Assembly (NCBI GenBank): GCA_910579115.1
Contig: CAJTSO010000001.1
Span: 143,229 to 174,001 of the forward strand
From: an uncultured Selenomonadaceae bacterium
GTDB taxonomy: Bacteria; Bacillota; Negativicutes; Selenomonadales; Selenomonadaceae
Length of the DNA: 30,773 nucleotides
Reading direction: 5' to 3'
Below are positions 15,770-22,893 of this stretch, piece by piece. How positions within the stretch are numbered: position 1 is the first letter of the stretch; the number at the start of each line of letters is the position of its first letter. The notes under the pieces are model-generated. The model saw only the letters and a program-made list of their open reading frames with translations, did no database searches and was not told the DNA's origin. Position numbers and translations under genes: made by a program.

Positions 15770-16229
15770 TCCTGCTCAGCTCCTCCAGCGCTTCCCTGAT
15801 CCTTTTGTCAACCTCGCCCCTGGCCGTTTCCGCTGTCTCCGCATCCACCCTGGCGGCCAGCTCCGCCGCCACATTGTGCCCGATAGAAAGCAGGGATTTT
15901 TTTAGATTCAGCAGCAGCTTTGCAAGCTCATCCTGTACCTGGGCAACCGGCAAAAATTTCTGCTCCGTGACGGAGAGTTTTATTTTTTCCTGCTTCGCTC
16001 TGGCCTCTTTCAACTCCGCTTCCGCCTTGAGTTTTCGCATGCCCGGCGACTCCATCGTGCTGCCCTTGTAGCGCCACTCCATCAGCTTTTTCAGGTCGTA
16101 TTTGCCCCGGCCCTCTTTCGGCGCTCCCTTTTCCGTCCAGGTTGACAAAGCTTCCCGGGAAATACCGAAAAATTCACAGGCGATTTTCGTGGACACGAGA
16201 AAATTATTTTCTAAAGATTTACCCGGCAT
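15720..16229 (-). CDS. terS: Terminase small subunit, Nu1-like
   Basis: A 169-residue DNA-recognition subunit. The N-terminal winged helix reads STKIACEFFGISREALSTWTEKGAPKEGRGKYDLKKLMEW (residues 13-52), typical of Nu1-like terminases. A long charged coiled-coil (KLKAEAELKEARAKQEKIKL) follows for oligomerisation. It binds the packaging site, probably in the structured non-coding region just upstream. The C-terminus is very basic (GKGKAKKKRAL). Confidence 0.9.
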   Translation of the reverse strand: MPGKSLENNFLVSTKIACEFFGISREALSTWTEKGAPKEGRGKYDLKKLMEWRYKGSTMESPGMRKLKAEAELKEARAKQEKIKLSVTEQKFLPVAQVQDELAKLLLNLKKSLLSIGHNVAAELAARVDAETAETARGEVDKRIREALEELSRNGRYTGKGKAKKKRAL

Positions 16230-16558
16230 TTTTTTACCCGTCCATTTTGTTTCTCTCTTTCATCCTCAAAATGTCAAATAGTCAACCTGTTTTTTTATTT
16301 TTCATGGAGACAGACGCCGGGCCTCGCAGACCCGGGCCAGGCATCCCCTGTAGAAGTACCTGCACCCCCAGGGGGATGCGCCCGCCAACGCAAGGCATGA
16401 GAAAAGGCGCCGCGCTCGCGACGCCTTCCCAAACAGGAGGATACCAAATGAATGATTTGCTTGGCGATGTCCCTTGCCCACCACCTGCTGTATTTATAAT
16501 ACCACGATTTTGAGATTGTTATCGCTGCGATAAGGAAAATTTTATTTTTTCAGCGCCG
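16230..16558. other. Structured non-coding region upstream of the terminase genes
   Basis: This 329-nt gap has no convincing gene. It holds GC-rich inverted repeats in series: GCATCCCC (16341-16348) with GGGGATGC (16372-16379); AAGGCGCCGCG (16404-16414) with CGCGACGCCTT (16417-16427); and the palindrome TTATCGCTGCGATAA (16519-16533). A T-rich tract lies at 16289-16302. A 21-codon plus-strand ORF at 16448-16513 (MNDLLGDVPC start) has a perfect AGGAGG site, but its product is not recognisable. A cos/pac site bound by terminase is the simplest reading; a small RNA is another. Confidence 0.55.
16404..16504 (-). ncRNA. Possible minus-strand small RNA with anti-Shine-Dalgarno motif
   Basis: An extended -10 (TGG then TATTAT, 16504-16496) would start an RNA near 16489. 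It would end at the strong hairpin 16404-16427, which is followed by TTTT on this strand. The 85-90 nt product contains an apparently unpaired TCCTCCTG and is antisense to the ribosome site of the 21-codon ORF. The -35 box is poor, so this is tentative. Confidence 0.3.
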
Positions 16559-17005
16559 CTAAAAAACCCTGATGATTTGCAGCTGCGCCGCGCACTGGAG
16601 GGCGTAAGAACGGAGCTGGAACAGAATATCGTGATACCGCCGGGCAGATATGAACAGCGCGTTGCAGGTGGCGAGGTAGTTTTCCCCTGCGTATCTCCGG
16701 CGCAGGATTTCCGCCTGAACCGTATTCTGGCCGCACCAGGCGCGGACGGCATCAATGACGTGAAGCCAGCGTTCCGGCCATTCGACCCTCCCGCCGCCTT
16801 CGATATCAACAAAAGAAATTTCCTCGACGTTTCGTATGGCTTCCCCCGCCGTCGGATCGGAAATATAAGTGCCCCCCGGCAGCGTCCCGCCGGTATGACT
16901 ACCTTTCCCCGCCCGGACTTCTTCCACCGCCGCCCGGATTTTCTTTTCGTTCCGGATCATGAACTCGAATATCCGCACATTCCTGTCCCGACTTTTCCTC
17001 TGCAT
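16559..17005 (-). CDS. Late transcription regulator, RinA/ArpU-like
   Basis: A 148-residue protein. The C-terminal half (VRAWCGQNTVQAEILRRRYAGENYLATCNALFISARRYHDILFQLRSYAL) has a sigma-70 region-4-like helix-turn-helix: 'EILRRRY' then 'ISARRYHDILFQLRSYAL'. Firmicutes phages encode such ArpU/RinA/DUF722-type proteins at the end of the early operon, and they activate the packaging and structural genes. Its place just ahead of terS agrees. The target promoter would lie in the 16230-16558 gap. Confidence 0.75.
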   Translation of the reverse strand: MQRKSRDRNVRIFEFMIRNEKKIRAAVEEVRAGKGSHTGGTLPGGTYISDPTAGEAIRNVEEISFVDIEGGGRVEWPERWLHVIDAVRAWCGQNTVQAEILRRRYAGENYLATCNALFISARRYHDILFQLRSYALQCAAQLQIIRVF

Positions 17006-17023
17006 CAGATATTACCTCTTTCT

Positions 17024-17896
17024 TTAATTCCGGGCGGCCCCGGAGTCGTTTTTGCCTTTATCCTTCAAGTGGGCTGGTTCATTCAGCCTCATGCGGCAAA
17101 AGATATACCAGCCGCCAGTTTGCTCGCAATAGGTTTTTTCCACATCCTGCAAAAAATATCCCGGATTATCCCCTTCCACTGCGGCGATAAAATCTTCACA
17201 GTCGGTTGGAAGCTCGACGATGTCCCGAAATTTCTTTTCGCTCAGCCTGCTTTTACCTTCGCTCAACCAGGGACGAATCAGCCCCTGACTTGGTATCCAC
17301 CTTTTGCTCCACTTATCCCGGCCGTCGTTTACTTTCGGTTCATCTATTTTTTTGCCGTCTATTTTCCCGCCGCCTTTGGAGAGATATTTTATTATCGCGC
17401 TCAGTCCTTCTTTGAAATCGTAGCGAAGGCGGTCAGCATTACAGTATCCATGAGTCCAGCTTGCTTCCACGCTCTCCCGGTCAAGTTTTCCGTCCATGAG
17501 AATGTGAAAGTGGAACCGCCCCTTTTTTGAGGTTTCAAAGACGATGATGTATTTGGCATTTTCCAGTCCCCGCCGCCGGCGCTTGCGGTTAATATTTTGA
17601 ATGAACTGACGAACCCGCTTTTTCGCCTCCCGTTCATCGGCGGGATAGGTTTCGTCGGAGAAGGTCAGGGTCAGGTGCAGATCCCGCCCGCCCTTGAAGT
17701 TTGCTTCCACCAGCGCTTCAAAATATCTTTTGGCCCGCTTTTCGTTGAGTTTCTTTTGCTTGGGAGTCGATTCTTTATATACCCTGCGCTTTGCAACGAG
17801 GGAATTGTTGGCGGAGGCGAAGTTGAAATACATGACCTGCACGTAGTGGGCCTTTTCGTTCATCGCGCTTGCGTGTCTTTTTATACGCCGGATCAT
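17024..17896 (-). CDS. HUH-endonuclease replication protein (ORF2/G2P type)
   Basis: A 290-residue replication initiator-like protein. It carries rolling-circle Rep motifs: motif I LHLTLTFSDETYP (about residues 73-85), the HUH motif HFHIL (H129, H131), and a tyrosine motif YLSKGGG (Y171, K174). A basic linker (NRKRRRRG) precedes HUH. Such proteins nick one strand at an origin and stay bound through tyrosine. P2 gpA is a precedent in tailed phages, but this protein is far smaller and closer to filamentous-phage/plasmid Reps. GGGAGG precedes the ATG. The 268-nt non-coding stretch upstream may hold the origin. Confidence 0.82.
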   Translation of the reverse strand: MIRRIKRHASAMNEKAHYVQVMYFNFASANNSLVAKRRVYKESTPKQKKLNEKRAKRYFEALVEANFKGGRDLHLTLTFSDETYPADEREAKKRVRQFIQNINRKRRRRGLENAKYIIVFETSKKGRFHFHILMDGKLDRESVEASWTHGYCNADRLRYDFKEGLSAIIKYLSKGGGKIDGKKIDEPKVNDGRDKWSKRWIPSQGLIRPWLSEGKSRLSEKKFRDIVELPTDCEDFIAAVEGDNPGYFLQDVEKTYCEQTGGWYIFCRMRLNEPAHLKDKGKNDSGAARN

Positions 17897-18164
17897 CGTC
17901 TCGCCTCCCCTCGACTTTTATTTTTATCTTTCCCGTGAAGGTTTATTTTTTATTTCGTGAGATTTTTTGGTTCCAAGGCATTACAGAACGCATGATTTAT
18001 TCAGTTTTGGACAGCCTGACTTATTAACACCCTACTACAAGCCCCAAAGGGGCAGCCCGCCCCTTTGGTCTTTGGCTTATATTCATTTGTCCGTTTACCC
18101 GTTTTTTTTGGGTTGCTTTTGCCGGTATATAATATAGAAGGAATTGTATTTTTACCCTGTACAG
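17897..18164. other. AT-rich non-coding region with a perfect inverted repeat (possible origin)
   Basis: This gap between the DUF3102 gene and the HUH Rep gene holds no credible gene. It has A/T-rich tracts (17920-17970) and a perfect 10-bp inverted repeat, CCAAAGGGGC (18044-18053) and GCCCCTTTGG (18059-18068). No T run follows on either strand, so it is not an obvious terminator. A hairpin beside an HUH initiator gene could be its nick site; this is inference from position. Confidence 0.45.
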
Positions 18165-19190
18165 TTACATCGATTCCAGCGCGGAGAGCGCGCCGTTTAA
18201 CAGCTGACGCAGGATCTCAGCGTAGCGGGGTTTGGCTTCGCCGCCGATGCGGTCCAGCTCTTCCAGGGCCGCTTCCAGTCCAGCCTTGACGTTTTGGGCA
18301 TGGTGAGCAAATAGCTTTTCCTCTTTGCTCTTTTCCGCCCGAGCGGCTTCAAGGGTCTTGATGCGCTCTTTGAGCCGGGCCATTTCCCGCACGGTTTCAT
18401 CGGGAAGCTTTTCAACCACAGTGGGCGGCTGACCTTCAATCTGTTTGATTTCCCCTTGCAGCTTGTCTATTTCTTTTTGGCTGTCTGTGAAGAGCTTCAT
18501 ATACTCTTTGGCGTCCTGGTCCGTCCGTTTGAGATTTTCTTCAAGCTGGGCGTATTTCTCTTTCAGGGCGGATAGTTCTTCGCTGTCTTCACCTGCTTCA
18601 TCCAGCTGTTCTTCCAGGTCGGCGGCCTGTTTCCGCCAGGTTTCCGCTATTTTTACCGCCTCATCGCTTTGCCGCCTGGCCGCCTCCAGCTCCGTTTCAG
18701 TGGCGCGGAGTTTATCTTCGGCATCGTTGAGCTTTTTGACCGCCGCCTCCAGCTCCGCTTTGGTCATGTCCTTCAGATGCTCCTGGTTCTCGTGGATAAA
18801 GTCCAGGCATTTTTCTTCATCCTTTATAGAGGCCAAAGTCAGGATCTGGGTCTTATTAAGTTCGGCCAGCTCCGCCGGGTCTACTTCCCGGCCGAAAAGT
18901 TTCCCTTCCCCTTTGCCGAAGCGCTCAAAGCTGGCGATCAGCCGCTGGGCAGTTCGTACCGAGTAATCCACATTATCCGCCAGCCATTTTTCCCAGTTGC
19001 CATGGCCGACGGTTTCTTTCGCTTGCAAAAGCCGGTACCCCACGTCCATCATGGCAACGTAAACGGTCTTTCTCGTGTGCTCTTTGATGGCGTTTATTTC
19101 ATTGGCCAGCCGGACCAGCTTCGCCTCGTCGCTTTCCGCCGGCACAGCGCCCGTTTCGTTCACGGCCGTCAGTTCATTTTTTCCTTCCAT
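18165..19190 (-). CDS. DUF3102 domain protein with long coiled coil
   Basis: A 341-residue protein. The N-terminal 125 residues match DUF3102: LANEINAIKEHTRKTVYVAMMDVGYRLLQAKE, GNWEKWLADNVDYSVRTAQRLIASFERFG, and LNKTQILTLASI. The remainder (about 140-300) is a charged coiled coil. DUF3102 proteins resemble KilA/ParB-like DNA-binding proteins found in Firmicutes phages and conjugative elements; their function is unknown. The gene follows PcfJ by 13 nt in the early operon. Confidence 0.85.
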   Translation of the reverse strand: MEGKNELTAVNETGAVPAESDEAKLVRLANEINAIKEHTRKTVYVAMMDVGYRLLQAKETVGHGNWEKWLADNVDYSVRTAQRLIASFERFGKGEGKLFGREVDPAELAELNKTQILTLASIKDEEKCLDFIHENQEHLKDMTKAELEAAVKKLNDAEDKLRATETELEAARRQSDEAVKIAETWRKQAADLEEQLDEAGEDSEELSALKEKYAQLEENLKRTDQDAKEYMKLFTDSQKEIDKLQGEIKQIEGQPPTVVEKLPDETVREMARLKERIKTLEAARAEKSKEEKLFAHHAQNVKAGLEAALEELDRIGGEAKPRYAEILRQLLNGALSALESM

Positions 19191-19203
19191 TCTAGTTTCC
19201 TCC

Positions 19204-20988
19204 TCAACAGGCTAATTTAACCCGCTCGCCGCGCAGGGGCATCAGTATTTTCCTTTCAAACAGTTTAACGAAGCGCGCCACTTCGGCAGGCAGGTTCTGA
19301 TTGTATTTACCCCGGGCCTGAACGATGGTCTCATCTTTGGGACTGATCTCAATGGCGCCCAGGGATTTATCCGGTTCATCTTTGCTCCTTATGTAGAGAA
19401 TCCGGGCCGTGTCATTTGCCGCCCGGTTGATGTAGGAGGCGACACAGGTGTGCATCTCTGCCCCTTCCCGGTAGAAGTCTTTTAAGTCCGGCGGGACAAT
19501 TATCTGATAGCCTCCAGCGGCAAAGCCGTATCTGGCCTTCAGCATTTGCCTTAACTTTTTGTATTTCTCCTCCGGGCCTCTAAGCCGTTCGACGTTTGCC
19601 GCCATTGACTTGATCGCTTCCTGCCGGGCCTTTATATCAATGGTTTGCTGGTGGGCGGCGTCAAGCCTCTGAGGGAACCAGACGTCCTTGCGGCGCAGGT
19701 CATAAATGCCGGCATACTCCGGAATTGTACTCAGCGTCACGCAGTCCCGGATATAATCCCGGTAAAAAGACGCGTCCACCATGGTCAGAGAATACCTGGC
19801 GCATTTGATTTCCCGCTTCTTTTCCTGTTTCGCTATATAGCTTATGACCTGCGGCAGTTTTACGTTGTACCGTCCGGCCGGTTTTCCGAAAAGTCCGGCC
19901 ATTTCGATATAGGCGCTCCGCTCCTTCGAGCTGATATTGGCGGCGAGCCATTCCAGAGATTCAGGGAAGCCGTTTTGACGGCATTTCTGCCAAAGCTCTA
20001 TGAGCTCAATATCGCAGCTGTCGCCGTGGTCGTACATATATTTCTTATCTGCTTTAGTGAGGGGCCCCTTGAATATTTTGTTTAAGGTCTGTCCCCGCAA
20101 ATTAAATACGTGGGCCAGCCCCCTATCCTGCGATACGAGTTTATAAAGAACTTTGCCCAGCCCCATCTTGGCGATCTGCTCCAGGACCAGGGAATATTTT
20201 GTGCCCCGTTCTAAAAGACGCAGCCAATAATCTCCACCGTATACGCTCTCCCAGCCCAGAACCTCGCCTTTATCCTTGGACACCTTGGCCATCATTTCGG
20301 AATAGGCTTTAACCAGGTAATAAAAGGGCGTTCCCCTGGCGATTGCAACCAGCGTTTTAGGGTGAGCCTCATAGGATCTAATGCTTATTTCCGGCTTAAT
20401 CGTCATTTGCGCGGAATAAGCATTGTCTCTTTCTTGCAGCCGCTTTCTCTCCGTCAGTTCATCAGGAATGAGTACGCGACCATGGCCCCAGTTATAGAAA
20501 TAACTTCCGTCCTTTAATTTCAAGGATGACGGCCACATACGGTCATACTGCGCCGCATAAGCCGCCCCTTCTCCTGCCTTAAAGACGTAAAGGGCTTCGA
20601 CCCGGCGAAAGGGCGGCGTCTTCCAGGGAGCTTCCCCGGCCTCAAACCCGTAACAGGTATAGACGGCCATACAGGTCAATACCTGTTTGTCCAGGACTGA
20701 CTTGGCGAAGTGGTAGGATATGACATTGCGCCGGGCGCTCTTTTGCCCCACCCAGGCTTTTCTCACTTCCAGCTGACTATGGCAATAGGGACACTCTTCA
20801 CCTTGGCGGTGTTTCATATAATGGGCCGGAAATTCCCGGCCGCATTTATCGCAATGGGCCACGTTGCTTTTCAGCACCCAGATGTAATGAGGCTTTAGGG
20901 GTTTATCTACTTCCCGCAGAAACGCCTCCGGGATCTCGGCCGGAAAGTGGCCCTTTATCTCATCGATGGTCATGGAGATGGTCTTCAT
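19204..20988 (-). CDS. PcfJ-like protein
   Basis: A 594-residue protein of the PcfJ type, named from the pCF10 conjugative plasmid and common in Firmicutes phages. The N-terminal region has a zinc-finger-like pair (CDKCGREFP and CPYCHSQ, residues about 46-72). The C-terminal signature is DFYREGAEMHTCVASYIN, then ILYIRSKDEPDKSLGAIEIS and IVQARGKYNQN. The biochemical role is unknown; the family occurs with PcfK, as here (ATGA overlap of 4 nt). Involvement in DNA replication or processing is inferred from its place beside Rep. Confidence 0.88.
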   Translation of the reverse strand: MKTISMTIDEIKGHFPAEIPEAFLREVDKPLKPHYIWVLKSNVAHCDKCGREFPAHYMKHRQGEECPYCHSQLEVRKAWVGQKSARRNVISYHFAKSVLDKQVLTCMAVYTCYGFEAGEAPWKTPPFRRVEALYVFKAGEGAAYAAQYDRMWPSSLKLKDGSYFYNWGHGRVLIPDELTERKRLQERDNAYSAQMTIKPEISIRSYEAHPKTLVAIARGTPFYYLVKAYSEMMAKVSKDKGEVLGWESVYGGDYWLRLLERGTKYSLVLEQIAKMGLGKVLYKLVSQDRGLAHVFNLRGQTLNKIFKGPLTKADKKYMYDHGDSCDIELIELWQKCRQNGFPESLEWLAANISSKERSAYIEMAGLFGKPAGRYNVKLPQVISYIAKQEKKREIKCARYSLTMVDASFYRDYIRDCVTLSTIPEYAGIYDLRRKDVWFPQRLDAAHQQTIDIKARQEAIKSMAANVERLRGPEEKYKKLRQMLKARYGFAAGGYQIIVPPDLKDFYREGAEMHTCVASYINRAANDTARILYIRSKDEPDKSLGAIEISPKDETIVQARGKYNQNLPAEVARFVKLFERKILMPLRGERVKLAC

Positions 20989-21464
20989 AACAGATCCTCC
21001 AATCCGCCGATGTCTAAGCTGAATTTACCGCCGCCCCTTGTGCCGGTTGGCATTTCCGACCCCGGTGTCGCTTTTGCATTGCCGGCTTCGGCGGTTGAGT
21101 ATGGTTTGTATTTTCTCGCTTCCGCCGTCAGGAGATAATACATCAGCCCACCCTCCAGCGCTGCCTGCGCCAGATCCTTGTCCACGCCGTAATATTTCAT
21201 GACCGCGCCCATGGCTTCGGCAGGCTCCAGCTTTACGCAGGTTCCCTTCTTCTTGCTGCGGGCATATTCTTCCATGGCCTTATACGCGCCCTTGGTATCT
21301 TTTCCTTCAGCCGCCAGCAGGGCGGCGACTCCCTGCCGCCCGCCGTTTTCCTCGTCCCATTCCAGCCATTCCAGACACATTACCCGAATCGCGTCTTCCG
21401 GAGTTCCATGGGCCCACTTTTCCGCTTTCAGCCTGGCCTTCGCCGCCGCGTATTGTTCCGTCAT
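20985..21464 (-). CDS. PcfK-like protein
   Basis: A 159-residue PcfK-family protein (YAAAKARLKAEKWAHGTPEDAIRVMCLEWLEW start). The middle AMEEYARSKKKGTCVKLEPAEAMGAVMKYYGVD is the recognisable core, and the C-terminus is short and disordered. The function is unknown. It is coupled to PcfJ downstream and DUF551 upstream by 4-nt overlaps, so the three probably work or are dosed together. Confidence 0.85.
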   Translation of the reverse strand: MTEQYAAAKARLKAEKWAHGTPEDAIRVMCLEWLEWDEENGGRQGVAALLAAEGKDTKGAYKAMEEYARSKKKGTCVKLEPAEAMGAVMKYYGVDKDLAQAALEGGLMYYLLTAEARKYKPYSTAEAGNAKATPGSEMPTGTRGGGKFSLDIGGLEDLL

Positions 21465-21691
21465 GGTTTACCTCCTTTTCCTGCCGCCGGCGCTTCCGGC
21501 AGCGGCATCCAATGGGTAACACCGGGGAAAATGCTCCATGCCCGCCGCCACCGGTAAACCGTTTTCCTCCCGTCGCTTCCCCTTTCATAAGTGAGGATCC
21601 GTATGTGATAACCATCGTAAGCCAAGACTTCTACCCCGGCTCTATCCGTCAGGTCAGGCAGCCTGTTCTTCACGCTTATCCACTTTTGCAT
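21461..21691 (-). CDS. DUF551 family protein
   Basis: A 76-residue protein. KWISVKNRLPD at the N-terminus and VTHWMPLPEAP near the C-terminus are the defining DUF551 motifs (Trp-Ile...Leu-Pro and Thr-His-Trp-Met-Pro-Leu-Pro). The family is frequent in phages; its function is unknown. A short coupled reading of 11 codons (MTCLHYNRLGE), starting at the TGA of the upstream gene, ends just before its ribosome site and could act as a leader. Confidence 0.85.
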   Translation of the reverse strand: MQKWISVKNRLPDLTDRAGVEVLAYDGYHIRILTYERGSDGRKTVYRWRRAWSIFPGVTHWMPLPEAPAAGKGGKP

Positions 21692-21713
21692 AGCTTTTAT
21701 TCTCCCAATCTGT

Positions 21714-21789
21714 TATAATGCAGACACGTCATAAAATGATCCTTTCTTTTTTCGCCCGGAGCAGTTGCCGCTGTTCCGGGCGCTTTTTT
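21714..21789 (+). ncRNA. Possible small antisense RNA inside the early operon
   Basis: On the plus strand an extended -10 (TGT then TATAAT, 21714-21719) is followed 34 nt later by a textbook terminator: a 12-bp stem (21753-21764 with 21771-21782) and six T. The RNA of about 64 nt would be antisense to the end of the 72-aa gene and to the AAAGAAAGG ribosome site before the leader of DUF551. No clear -35 box is present, so expression is uncertain. Confidence 0.4.
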
Positions 21790-21947
21790 CCATTCCCTCT
21801 TCCTGATAACATTTGACGTTCTTCCCGTGTAGTCCTAATTTCACCACAACCATTGCAGGTTTCCATTGGGCAAGTGAGACACCCCCGCCCCGGCTTCACA
21901 GGTTTTATTACTTCCGGCTTCACATATTTTATTTTTTCGTCAGCCAT
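21729..21947 (-). CDS. Small Cys-rich early protein, unknown
   Basis: A 72-residue protein with a cysteine cluster CLTCPMETCNGCGE (residues about 23-36), suggesting a bound zinc, flanked by lysine/arginine-rich ends. I do not recognise a family. AGGAGG stands about 12 nt before the ATG. Its last 15 codons form the strong hairpin at 21753-21782 when read on the other strand, which is odd for an unconstrained coding sequence. Confidence 0.65.
   Translation of the reverse strand: MADEKIKYVKPEVIKPVKPGRGCLTCPMETCNGCGEIRTTREERQMLSGRGNGKKRPEQRQLLRAKKERIIL
21753..21789 (+). terminator. Strong plus-strand intrinsic terminator
   Basis: CGCCCGGAGCAG and CTGTTCCGGGCG form a 12-bp stem with one G-T pair and loop TTGCCG, followed by CTTTTTT. 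It lies inside a minus-strand gene, so it acts against antisense transcription. Confidence 0.7.
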
Positions 21948-21987
21948 CTCGAGTTTCGCCCTCCTTCAGAAAGCAATAAAAAGTGAA

Positions 21988-22071
21988 TCATAATGCAATC
22001 GTTGAAGCTATATACAGGCAAGCTATATAGCCCGTGATAAATCCCGCTGCAAACCAAAAATCCAGGCTCAA
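21988..22071 (-). CDS. Tiny membrane peptide
   Basis: Twenty-seven residues from TTG at 22069-22071, behind a strong GGAGGGGG site. It reads as SLDFWFAAGF followed by ITGYIACLYIASTIAL, almost wholly hydrophobic, so a single membrane helix. It begins 12 nt after the stop of the previous tiny gene. Small membrane peptides are common in phage early operons; I know no function. Confidence 0.5.
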   Translation of the reverse strand: MSLDFWFAAGFITGYIACLYIASTIAL

Positions 22072-22083
22072 AATTCCCCCTCC

Positions 22084-22209
22084 TCACTTTAGCGGCGTAT
22101 TTGGAAACAAAGCATTGATGATCATATACTCCGCGTACAGGATCATCCCGGCGCCTGCCAGCCGGACCAGCCAATCTCCGGCCAGCCTGAAAAGCCGAGT
22201 TACCATCAT
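22084..22209 (-). CDS. Tiny early protein, unknown
   Basis: Forty-one residues, start MMVTRLFRLAGDWLVRLAG, with a hydrophobic AGMILYAEYMIINALF segment. The ATG overlaps the stop of the excisionase-like gene as ATGA and a GGAGGGGGCGGG ribosome site precedes it. This coupling is the main support. A competing 109-residue reading in another frame lacks both. No family recognised. Confidence 0.55.
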   Translation of the reverse strand: MMVTRLFRLAGDWLVRLAGAGMILYAEYMIINALFPNTPLK

Positions 22210-22508
22210 CCCGCCCCCTCCAAGATACTCTGTAATGCCGCCGTAAAACCGCCGGCATCCGCCACCGCCTTATTGGCGTTCCGCCCGATCAGATCAAACT
22301 CCTTCTTCGGCCTCTCAGGCAAAGGCTTAGGCTGGCGCATATAAGCCTCCAGCGCCTCATCCGCCATGGGGATATCGATCCTGAAATGACCGCCCTTCAT
22401 CACCAGCGCCGGGATAATCCCCAGATGAATAAGCTTGCGCACATACTGCACATCCAGCCCTGCATGATCCGCATACGCCCGGGCGGTGGTCCACTTCCAC
22501 TTACCCAT
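22206..22508 (-). CDS. Excisionase/MerR-like small DNA-binding protein
   Basis: A 100-residue protein. The N-terminal part WTTARAYADHAGLDVQYVRKLIHLGIIPALVMKGGHFRIDI has a winged helix-turn-helix of the excisionase/AlpA/MerR type (helix, 'VRKLIHLG', wing 'GGHFRI'). It may direct excision or act as a small regulator. The charged middle (PERPKKEFDLIGR) is unlike Xis proteins, so a regulator is equally possible. It is part of the coupled small-gene chain. Confidence 0.65.
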   Translation of the reverse strand: MGKWKWTTARAYADHAGLDVQYVRKLIHLGIIPALVMKGGHFRIDIPMADEALEAYMRQPKPLPERPKKEFDLIGRNANKAVADAGGFTAALQSILEGAG

Positions 22509-22519
22509 TTCCTCCCCTC

Positions 22520-22699
22520 CTATTCTTCTTCAAACAACCTCAAATACGCCTTCGTCGTTCTTTGGAGTATTTGTTCATCAATTGGTCTTCCGGACATCCG
22601 ATAACGTTCAAAAGCGTCAGCCACTGTATGAATATAATCGTCGACGCCCTCGCTCGCTCGAAGCACTCGCTCCAGTAGCTCCATCGTCCAGTTAGTCAT
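22520..22699 (-). CDS. Hypothetical early protein
   Basis: Fifty-nine residues, MTNWTMELLERVLRASEGV at the start and ILQRTTKAYLRLFEEE at the end, predicted all-helical and acidic. The ATG overlaps the stop of the upstream gene by 4 nt (ATGA-type at 22696-22699), which supports it as real. I recognise no family. Confidence 0.65.
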   Translation of the reverse strand: MTNWTMELLERVLRASEGVDDYIHTVADAFERYRMSGRPIDEQILQRTTKAYLRLFEEE

Positions 22700-22893
22700 T
22701 TTCTCTCACCCTTTCCGTTCAGCTCAGCCGCCTTAGCTTCGGCCTCTTTCCTGGTCGCATACATCTCAGGAAGCATTTCCCGGTTGCCGCTGTGGTCAAC
22801 CCCATGAAGATCTTTCAATCTGTACACGCCATAGGGCGTCGGCTTCATCATAGGGTTATAAGCTGCTCTCCATTCGCTTTTCATACCGCTCAC
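22696..22893 (-). CDS. Hypothetical early protein
   Basis: Sixty-five residues. The segment GVYRLKDLHGVDHSGNRE then MYATRKEAEAKAAELNGKG resembles short phage proteins with a 'kEAEakaaeLN' helix that follow a beta hairpin. Function unknown. It overlaps both neighbours by 4 nt, so it belongs to the coupled chain 23129-22520. Confidence 0.68.
   Translation of the reverse strand: MSGMKSEWRAAYNPMMKPTPYGVYRLKDLHGVDHSGNREMLPEMYATRKEAEAKAAELNGKGERK

Noticed and set aside
16302..16484. A 60-codon minus-strand ORF (MVGKGHRQANHSFG start) and a 123-codon plus-strand ORF from 16142
   Set aside because: Both run through the GC-rich hairpins, have no ribosome site and give unusual compositions; structure, not coding, seems to shape this stretch.
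18044..18068. Perfect inverted repeat read as a terminator
   Set aside because: No T run follows on either strand, so I keep it as a possible origin element instead.
21929..22258. A 109-codon minus-strand ORF
   Set aside because: It overlaps the excisionase-like gene and the 72-aa gene in another frame and lacks a ribosome site; two tiny ORFs with strong signals explain the stretch better.
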